Source: DMER01 sp003451645 (GTDB lineage: Bacteria; Pseudomonadota; Alphaproteobacteria; Micropepsales; Micropepsaceae). Taken from it: a DNA stretch of 21,254 nucleotides. The DNA is taken from contig DALYLR010000047.1 of the NCBI GenBank assembly GCA_031976175.1, forward strand, positions 1 to 21,254, written 5' to 3'. The translations under genes and the position numbers were made by a program. The notes below the pieces were generated by a model. It ran no database searches. It was not told the origin of the DNA and saw only the letters and a list, made by a program, of their open reading frames with translations. Shown here in pieces: positions 16,234 through 21,254 of this stretch. Position 1 is the stretch's first letter, and each line of letters opens with the position of its first letter.

Positions 16234-16905
16234 TTGAACCGCATTTGTCTGGCGTCAATTATCCCAGTTCTGCTCGCCTGGACCGGTCTGGCCGGGCCTG
16301 CCCGCGCCCATCCGCATGTCTGGATCGAGATGACGTCCGCCGTCGGCTTTGACGACAAGGGTCAAGTCACCGCCCTTGGCATCGCGTGGACCTTTGACGA
16401 GTTCTATTCCTTGGCGGCGGTCGACGGCCTCGATAAGAACAAGGACGGCAAATATGACGCCGGGGAGATGAAGGAACTGGGGACGACCTATCTCCAGAAC
16501 CTGGAGAAGTTCCGCTACTTCACTGCCATCGAGTTGAACGGGAAATCCGCCGAGGTCACCAAGGCCAGCAATTCGGCGGCGGTCTTCCAAAATGGCCGCC
16601 TGACCTTCAGTTTTCGGCTCCCCTTGGTAAATCCCGTGGATCCGAAAACAACGAAGCTCTCCTTCTCCTCTTTCGACCCCTCCTATTACATCGATATCCA
16701 ACCCTCCAAGACCAATCCGGTGCGCTTTTCCTCCGCCGCACCCAAGGCGTGCGGTTTTTCAATGCGCAAGAATGACGGACCTGCCCCGCCTATGGCCCTC
16801 AATCTGAGCGAGTCTTTGAAGCAGCAACCGCCAGCCGATGGCATTTTCGGCATGCTGCCCGTCGCGATTTACGACATCCGGTGCACGGCAGGGGCGGTAC
16901 CTTGA
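16234..16905 (+). CDS. DUF1007 periplasmic protein with an EF-hand loop
   Basis: A 223-residue exported protein of the DUF1007 family. It starts at TTG 16234, with AGGAG about eight bases upstream. The signal peptide (residues 1-25, ending GPARA) is followed directly by the family hallmark HPHVWIEMT. Residues 67-78, DKNKDGKYDAGE, fit the twelve-position EF-hand calcium loop exactly (D1, N3, D5, G6, D9, E12). The rest is beta-rich. DUF1007 proteins are commonly encoded just before NicO permeases and are thought to help handle nickel, cobalt or zinc in the periplasm; the exact role is not settled. Its TGA overlaps the ATG of the permease gene by one base, so the two are translated together. Confidence 0.88.
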   Translation: MNRICLASIIPVLLAWTGLAGPARAHPHVWIEMTSAVGFDDKGQVTALGIAWTFDEFYSLAAVDGLDKNKDGKYDAGEMKELGTTYLQNLEKFRYFTAIELNGKSAEVTKASNSAAVFQNGRLTFSFRLPLVNPVDPKTTKLSFSSFDPSYYIDIQPSKTNPVRFSSAAPKACGFSMRKNDGPAPPMALNLSESLKQQPPADGIFGMLPVAIYDIRCTAGAVP

Positions 16906-17993
16906 TGCGCCGTTTTGTCTTGCTCCTTGTTCTCCTGTGCGGGTTCGCAGCCCCCCTGAGCGCGCAACATCCTTTTGGGCCGCAGCCAGCGCCCGCTCAA
17001 CAGGCCCAACCCACACCCTCCGCCGAGCGCTCCTGGAGCGCGGAGGCTCTGGCTCAAATCCTCGCCTGGCAGCAAGACCTTTATCGCAGCCTCGCCAAGG
17101 GGCTTCGGGATCTGAAAGAGCAAGGCTCGCTTGAGGCGCTCTTTGTCCTGCTCGGTATTTCGTTCGGGTATGGTGTGCTGCATGCCGCAGGCCCTGGCCA
17201 TGGCAAGGTTGTGCTGAGTGCCTATCTCGCCGCCGATGACAGCGCCGTGGCGCGCGGCATTGTCTTGGCGTTCTTGTCGTCTGCGGCCCAAGCGCTCACT
17301 GCGATCTTGTCGGTTGGCATACTGGCGCTGATTTTTGGCTGGCTAAGCCGGGATGTGGTGGGCCTGGCCGAGACCTTCGAGCGCATATCCTATGTTTTGA
17401 TCGCGGGCCTTGGGCTCTATCTCATCATACGCGCCGTTGGGGGCCCTGTTCTGCGCTGGCTCGGTCAGATCGGGTTTTGGAGCTATCGGCCCCTAGGCAG
17501 CCTGTCGCCTCAGGCGGCTCACGGCCACAGCCACCATGCGCACGCGCCTCACGGCCACCCGCAAGGTGATCATGATCATCACCACGAGGGCCACCATTGT
17601 GCCCACCATGATCACGCCGATCATTTGGCGCTGCCTCCGGACAAAAGTCTGCTTGGCAATTGGCGCGAGACCCTGGCCGTCATAGTCAGTATCGGCATGC
17701 GGCCCTGCCAAGGCGCCATACTCGTGCTTTTGTTCTCGATGGCCATGGGCGTGTTTTGGGCAGGTGTCCTTGCAACCCTCGCCATGGCGGTCGGCACAGC
17801 CATTACCGTGGCAGCAATTGCTATTTTCACGGTCGTGGCACGCCAATCGGCGAGCGCGGTCCTGTCGTACCGGCCTCAGTGGTTGGAGTACGGGACGCGA
17901 GCGGTTGGCGTTGTGGCGGGGCTTATCTTGGTCTGGATCGGTCTTAGCCTTGCCTGGGCGCCTCCGCCTTCGCTGTTTCCGGCTACAGGTTAA
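16905..17993 (+). CDS. NicO-family nickel/cobalt permease with His-rich loop
   Basis: A 362-residue inner-membrane protein of the NicO/RcnA family from the ATG at 16905, preceded by GGGGCGG. A signal-like helix (RRFVLLLVLLCGFAAPLSA) and a periplasmic Gln/Pro-rich segment come first. The permease core begins with LGISFGYGVLHAAGPGHGK, which holds the family's metal-site histidines (HAAGPGHGK). A long cytoplasmic loop (about residues 207-240) is dense in His and Asp, with one Cys. The second half contains IVSIGMRPCQGAILVLLFSM, the other family signature. RcnA exports nickel and cobalt, while other NicO proteins import them, so direction cannot be told from sequence alone. The coupled DUF1007 gene upstream is the usual partner. 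No RcnR-type operator was recognised. Confidence 0.9.
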   Translation: MRRFVLLLVLLCGFAAPLSAQHPFGPQPAPAQQAQPTPSAERSWSAEALAQILAWQQDLYRSLAKGLRDLKEQGSLEALFVLLGISFGYGVLHAAGPGHGKVVLSAYLAADDSAVARGIVLAFLSSAAQALTAILSVGILALIFGWLSRDVVGLAETFERISYVLIAGLGLYLIIRAVGGPVLRWLGQIGFWSYRPLGSLSPQAAHGHSHHAHAPHGHPQGDHDHHHEGHHCAHHDHADHLALPPDKSLLGNWRETLAVIVSIGMRPCQGAILVLLFSMAMGVFWAGVLATLAMAVGTAITVAAIAIFTVVARQSASAVLSYRPQWLEYGTRAVGVVAGLILVWIGLSLAWAPPPSLFPATG

Positions 17994-18001
17994 TCGCGAT
18001 C

Positions 18002-18030
18002 ATTGCAGTATAGTTCACGCGAACTGCAAT
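18002..18030. repeat. Perfect 8-bp inverted repeat after the NicO permease gene
   Basis: ATTGCAGT (18002-18009) and ACTGCAAT (18023-18030) are exact reverse complements separated by 13 bases. Inside the spacer side, AGTTC-ACGC-GAACT forms an alternative, tighter hairpin. The repeat begins 8 bases after the permease stop. No T-run follows, so it is a poor intrinsic terminator; it could be an RNA end-protecting hairpin or a protein-binding site. Confidence 0.5.
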
Positions 18031-18109
18031 CAAGAATCCGCGCAATTCTGCCATAATTTTCATCAATACGCGTAACGCGATGCGTCGCCAAATGTTCACG
18101 ATAATTGAA

Positions 18110-18138
18110 TTGAGCCTCGCCCCCTAAACGTTCATTAT
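18110..18138 (+). promoter_or_regulatory. Possible promoter of the cold-shock gene
   Basis: TTGAGC (18110-18115), a 17-base spacer and CATTAT (18133-18138) resemble a sigma-70 promoter. It would give a leader of about 190 bases before the cold-shock ATG. The match is moderate and made by eye. Confidence 0.3.
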
Positions 18139-18332
18139 CTATAGCGGTGTTTGCGTGTTGCGGGTGACACGCCGCCTGTGCGTCTGAATTTGGCGCTGCT
18201 TGCCGTGCCGTAGGGTGCCTGGGGTTTGCCGGCCGGCCACTGCAAGCACGATCGTGGCCTGGTTTGGGGCGCGCTTGGGGAAAAAACCGCGTCGCGTGAA
18301 TTCCTTGCAGGGACCAGGGAAAGAGGCGGCAC

Positions 18333-18539
18333 ATGCCTACAGGCACTGTGAAGTTTTTCAACACGACCAAGGGATATGGCTTCATTGCACCCGATGGCGG
18401 CGGCAAGGATGTGTTCGTCCACATCACTGCGCTCCAACGCAGCAACATCCAGTCTCTTGACGAAGGCCAAAAGGTCAGTTTCGAAATGGCGCCCGGCCGC
18501 GATGGGCGCATTTCGGCTGACAAGCTGAAGCTGATGTAG
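18333..18539 (+). CDS. Cold-shock protein (CspA family)
   Basis: A 68-residue single cold-shock domain, the standard length. It has GTVKFFNTTKGYGFIAPDGG with the RNA-binding RNP1 motif (KGYGFI) and DVFVHITAL with RNP2 (VFVHI). These aromatic residues bind single-stranded RNA and DNA, and the protein acts as an RNA chaperone. AGAGGCGG lies just upstream of the ATG. The long AT-richer leader is in keeping with csp genes controlled at the RNA level, though whether this copy is cold-induced or constitutive cannot be judged. A GC-rich hairpin begins at the stop codon. Confidence 0.95.
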   Translation: MPTGTVKFFNTTKGYGFIAPDGGGKDVFVHITALQRSNIQSLDEGQKVSFEMAPGRDGRISADKLKLM

Positions 18540-18557
18540 GCCCCTGGCCTGGGGCCT
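18538..18557 (+). terminator. GC-rich hairpin at the end of the cold-shock gene
   Basis: AGGCCCC (18538-18544) and GGGGCCT (18551-18557) form a perfect 7-bp stem with a 6-base loop, starting within the stop codon. No U-run follows, so it fits a weak or U-less terminator, possibly serving both this gene and the convergent DUF533 gene. A second small hairpin (GGCTT-TTG-AAGCC) lies at 18581-18593. Confidence 0.4.
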
Positions 18558-18639
18558 GACTGCCGTGCGTTCCAGCATCCGGCTTTTGAAGCCTGCTGCA
18601 GCGTGAGGTCTTTTCCGCAGATTTCGCGCCGTCTAAGGT

Positions 18640-19386
18640 CTACCGCATCGCCCGCAGCTGAGCACCCAGTTCGTGCGTGAACTGAGCATCGAGGCCAAGG
18701 CGTTGCGCGAGTTTGTCAAGATAGGCCTGCTCCGCTGCATTGAGATCGCCCATCACCAGCGCCGACGCCGTGTACATCTGCGCCGCCACCTCGGGCGTTG
18801 TCGCCATACGGGCCAGGCTTTCCAGGTCGACCGGGTTGGCGAGCGCATTCATGACATAGGCCCGCTCATCGGCCGCAAGGCCTGCGCGGTCCATATGCTC
18901 GAAAATGGCTTGGCTTTCGCGCGCATCGATATGCCCGTCGGCTTTTGCGGCTGCGATCATGGCCGAGAAAATGGCGAGTGAGTTTTCCTGCGCTTGAGGC
19001 TCCGCCGCCGCGTCACCAAAGCCCGATCCTGCGGGCGGTTGCGCCTCTCTCTGACCCATCATCTCGCCCACGCCTGGGATATTCTGCAGGACGCCGCCCA
19101 GCATGCCGCCCAAGGCACCCGTTGCACCGGGTTGGCCCGAGAACACGCCCTTGACCGCATCGGTGATGCCTGGCTGCGCGGGCGCGCCTGGCACTTGCTG
19201 TTGATTTTGCCGCGAACGCTGATAGGCCTGGTAGGCTAAGGTTCCCACAAGCGCAAGGCCGCCGATCTTGATCACGTCCCGACCCAATCCCGACCGTCCT
19301 AGCACGGAGGCCGCCAGGCCGCCCGCAAGCACGCCGGTGGCCATGCCACTGTTGAGGAATTGGTCGAGCATTTTCTTGGCGTCCAT
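18640..19386 (-). CDS. DUF533 (YebE-like) TerB-fold protein
   Basis: A 248-residue protein with the layout of the DUF533 family, including E. coli YebE. The N-terminus MDAKKMLDQFLNSG is followed by a Gly/Ala-rich membrane-prone segment (GVLAGGLAASVLG and IGGLALVGTLAYQAYQRSR), a Gln/Pro/Gly-rich linker of about 70 residues, and a C-terminal all-alpha TerB-like domain (FSAMIAAAKADGHIDARESQ, with the acidic DGHID loop seen in TerB-fold proteins). The ATG at 19386 is preferred because AAGGGA lies nine bases upstream; the ATG at 19395 sits directly against that site. The role of the family is unknown. It is probably attached to the inner membrane. Its start is only 19 bp from that of the divergent binding-protein gene. 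Confidence 0.85.
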   Translation of the reverse strand: MDAKKMLDQFLNSGMATGVLAGGLAASVLGRSGLGRDVIKIGGLALVGTLAYQAYQRSRQNQQQVPGAPAQPGITDAVKGVFSGQPGATGALGGMLGGVLQNIPGVGEMMGQREAQPPAGSGFGDAAAEPQAQENSLAIFSAMIAAAKADGHIDARESQAIFEHMDRAGLAADERAYVMNALANPVDLESLARMATTPEVAAQMYTASALVMGDLNAAEQAYLDKLAQRLGLDAQFTHELGAQLRAMR

Positions 19387-19405
19387 CGTCAACATTCCCT
19401 TCTTC

Positions 19406-21136
19406 GTGAAAGCCACTGTCACATGGGTGCTCTTTGCCGCATTGACAATAGCGCGCGCTGAACCGCTTGCGGAAAAGCCACTGCAACCGGGAACTGGTCC
19501 CAAACACGCGATCGCCATGCACGGTGAGCCGCGCCTCAATGCCGGCTTTGCCAATTTGGATTATGCCGATCCATCGGCGCCCAAAGGGGGCGACTTGGTG
19601 CTGGGTGAAGTGGGAACCTTCGACAGTCTCAATCCCTTCAACATTCGTGGCACTGCGGCTCTCAATCTGCAGGTGCTGGTATTTGAATCTTTGATGCAGC
19701 GTTCTGCCAATGAGCCTTTCACGCTCTATGGGTTAGTTGCGCAATCCATTGAGACGCCGGCGGACCGCACTTGGGTTGAGTTCCGCCTGAATCCTCAGGC
19801 TCGTTTCTCCGATGACAGCCCTCTGACGGCGGACGATGTCATTGCGACCTTTGAGACCTTACGGGAAAAGGGCCGCCCCAATCACCGCACCTTCTACAAA
19901 AAGGTCGCGCGTGTCGAACGCCGCGACCAGCACACTGTCCGCTTTGTGTTCGGGCCGGACGGAAACCGCGAAATGCCTCTGATCATGGGCCTCATGCCGG
20001 TTCTGTCCGCAAAGTGGCTGGCAGACAATCCGGTTACGGACATTTGGATGAGGCCGCCTTTGGCGAGCGGCCCGTACAGTATTGCCAGTGCCGTTCCGGG
20101 ACGCGAGATCACCTTTGTCAAGAACCCCAATTATTGGGGCCGCGATCTGCCGGTCAATCGCGGCGTCTATAATTTTGACCGCATACGGATCGACTATTAC
20201 CGCGAGGCGAACGCGGCCTTTGAGGCGTTCAAGTCCGGCCAGTATCACGTCCGCAAGGAGATCGACGCCAAGCGCTGGGCTCGCGGTTACCGGTTTGCCA
20301 GCCTCTCGGATGGCAGGGTGGTGCGCGAGGAATTGGCCCACGGGCGCGCCAGTGGCCTCTATGGCCTGGTGTTCAATACGCGCCGCCCGCCCTTTGACGA
20401 TGTGCGTGTCCGCCAAGCGCTTAACCTGGCGCTTGATTTCGAATGGGCGAACACAAACCTTTATTCCGGTCAGTTCCGCCGCATCAACAGCGCCTGGGAC
20501 AATACCGGTCTCGCGAACACCGAATTCCGCAGCCCGCAAGGCGGTGGCCCTGCCGCGATGCGAGGCAACTTCCGCGAGGCGATTGCGCTTTTGACGGCGG
20601 CCGGTTTTCGGATCGTGCAAGGCCGCATGGTCGGCCCCAACGGGCTCCCCCTCGACATCGAAGTGCTCAATACAGACGCCGATCTTGAAAAATTGCTGCT
20701 CCTCTATCAGCGCAATCTGGACCGGCTTGGCGTCACCTTGCGCGTGCGCACGATTGACGCCACACAGATGGCCGCGCGGCGCAACGCCTTCGACTTCGAT
20801 CTCGTGCCTTTCCACTTTTTGGGCACCCTATCGCCCGGCAATGAGCAGGCCTTCCGTTGGGGGTCTGAGGCCGCAGGCACCAAAGGATCGTTCAACTATG
20901 CGGGGCTTAAGAGCGCCGATGCCGATTTGGCGATCAAGCGGATTACGGATGCCATCACGCGCGAAGAGTTGGTCGATGCGACCCGTGCCCTCGATGGCAT
21001 CATCATGACGGGATACCACACAGTCCCTCTTTATTATCAGCCTGCTGATTATGTGGCGCGCTGGCGCTTCATTGGACGCCCGGCTGTGACACCGGCAACG
21101 GGTTATCGTATCGAAACATGGTGGCGTGAAAGATGA
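19406..21136 (+). CDS. Extracellular solute-binding protein family 5, YejA-like
   Basis: A 576-residue periplasmic peptide-binding protein. The start is taken as GTG 19406, giving a signal peptide (KATVTWVLFAALTIARA); no ribosome-binding site is evident, and frames from further upstream would lose the signal peptide. YejA-type features: IAMHGEPRLNAGFANLDYAD, APKGGDLVLGEVGTFDSLNP, ASGPYSIASAVPGREITFVK, NPNYWGRDLPVNRGVYNFDR and NAAFEAFKSGQYHVRKEIDA. YejA delivers oligopeptides and microcin C-like peptides to the YejBEF ABC permease. No permease gene is visible in the window; the operon continues to the right, where one may follow. Its stop overlaps the next start (ATGA, 21133-21136). Confidence 0.88.
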   Translation: MKATVTWVLFAALTIARAEPLAEKPLQPGTGPKHAIAMHGEPRLNAGFANLDYADPSAPKGGDLVLGEVGTFDSLNPFNIRGTAALNLQVLVFESLMQRSANEPFTLYGLVAQSIETPADRTWVEFRLNPQARFSDDSPLTADDVIATFETLREKGRPNHRTFYKKVARVERRDQHTVRFVFGPDGNREMPLIMGLMPVLSAKWLADNPVTDIWMRPPLASGPYSIASAVPGREITFVKNPNYWGRDLPVNRGVYNFDRIRIDYYREANAAFEAFKSGQYHVRKEIDAKRWARGYRFASLSDGRVVREELAHGRASGLYGLVFNTRRPPFDDVRVRQALNLALDFEWANTNLYSGQFRRINSAWDNTGLANTEFRSPQGGGPAAMRGNFREAIALLTAAGFRIVQGRMVGPNGLPLDIEVLNTDADLEKLLLLYQRNLDRLGVTLRVRTIDATQMAARRNAFDFDLVPFHFLGTLSPGNEQAFRWGSEAAGTKGSFNYAGLKSADADLAIKRITDAITREELVDATRALDGIIMTGYHTVPLYYQPADYVARWRFIGRPAVTPATGYRIETWWRER

Positions 21137-21254
21137 TCAAGTCCTTGTTCTGTGTTATGGCGGCGTTGTGGCTGGCTGCGTCTGCTGCGGCCGAAGACAA
21201 AACCATCCCCTATGCCCGCTTTGCCGACTTGTCCAAGCGCCTCGCGGCGGCCAC
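21133..21254 (+). CDS. Exported protein, N-terminal fragment (cut by window edge)
   Basis: The first 40 codons of a gene that overlaps the YejA-like gene by 4 bp. It starts with a clear signal peptide (MIKSLFCVMAALWLAASAAA) followed by EDKTIPYARFADLSKRLAAA. The sequence after the signal does not look like the start of a second family 5 binding protein, nor like a YejB permease. Function cannot be called from this fragment; the coupling suggests a role alongside the binding protein. Confidence 0.7.
   Translation, partial: MIKSLFCVMAALWLAASAAAEDKTIPYARFADLSKRLAAA

Larger units (their letters stand above)
17994..18332. other. Non-coding stretch between the NicO permease gene and the cold-shock gene
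   Basis: About 340 bp without a convincing gene and more AT-rich than its surroundings between 18040 and 18150. It contains an inverted repeat near the permease stop and a possible promoter near 18110-18138 (both listed separately). The rest, about 190 bases, would be the 5' leader of the cold-shock mRNA. Long leaders are common for csp genes, where they fold in a temperature-dependent way, but I could not identify a specific cold-box. Confidence 0.5.

Noticed and set aside
19859..20815. A 318-codon minus-strand frame opposite the YejA-like gene
   Set aside because: Antisense to a well-supported gene, with no ribosome-binding site or recognisable features.
1..21254. CRISPR array, insertion sequence or phage genes
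   Set aside because: No regularly spaced repeats, transposase motifs or phage structural genes were seen on either strand.

Overview
The window looks like part of an alphaproteobacterial chromosome, probably from a draft or metagenomic assembly. The evidence is the high G+C, the run rlpA-dacA-tmk-holB-tatD-MBL hydrolase (a gene order typical of Alphaproteobacteria), an ExbB with a signal peptide and an Ala/Pro-rich extension, and a promoter close to the Caulobacter housekeeping consensus. One run of ten Ns (5602-5611) marks an assembly gap inside the start of tmk. The order within Alphaproteobacteria cannot be fixed from this sequence.

Layout. 1-1720 (minus): exbB-exbD-tonB energy-transduction operon, with tonB running off the left edge, preceded by about 530 bp without a convincing gene. 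2252-7834 (minus): a tightly packed housekeeping operon, rlpA, dacA, tmk, holB, tatD and a PhnP-like metallo-hydrolase, with overlapping start and stop codons and a good promoter just upstream of rlpA. 7954-9776 (minus): the acetate permease pair yjcH-actP. 9941-10030 (plus): tRNA-Ser(UGA). 10036-14664 (minus): three genes for exported proteins that I do not recognise as a known system: a small exported protein with a single-base frameshift, a 927-residue protein with proline-rich repeats and coiled coil, and an outer-membrane beta-barrel. 14976-15206 (plus): a small two-helix membrane protein. 15220-16056 (minus): a tandem universal stress protein. 16234-17993 (plus): a DUF1007 periplasmic protein and a NicO nickel/cobalt permease, translationally coupled. 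18333-18539 (plus): a cold-shock protein behind a long leader. 18640-19386 (minus): a DUF533/YebE-like protein. 19406-21136 (plus): a YejA-like peptide-binding protein, followed by the first 40 codons of another exported protein at the right edge.

Most of the window is ordinary core and envelope biology. The least explained part is the three-gene envelope cluster at 10036-14664. Its gene spacing (12 and 5 nt) indicates one transcript, and all three products have export signals. A periplasm-to-outer-membrane assembly is a reasonable inference, but no function can be assigned. Other points of interest are the frameshift in the first gene of that cluster, the absence of metG between holB and tatD where it often sits in Alphaproteobacteria, a complete EF-hand loop in the DUF1007 protein next to a His-rich metal permease, and start codons only 19 bp apart in the DUF533/YejA-like divergent pair.
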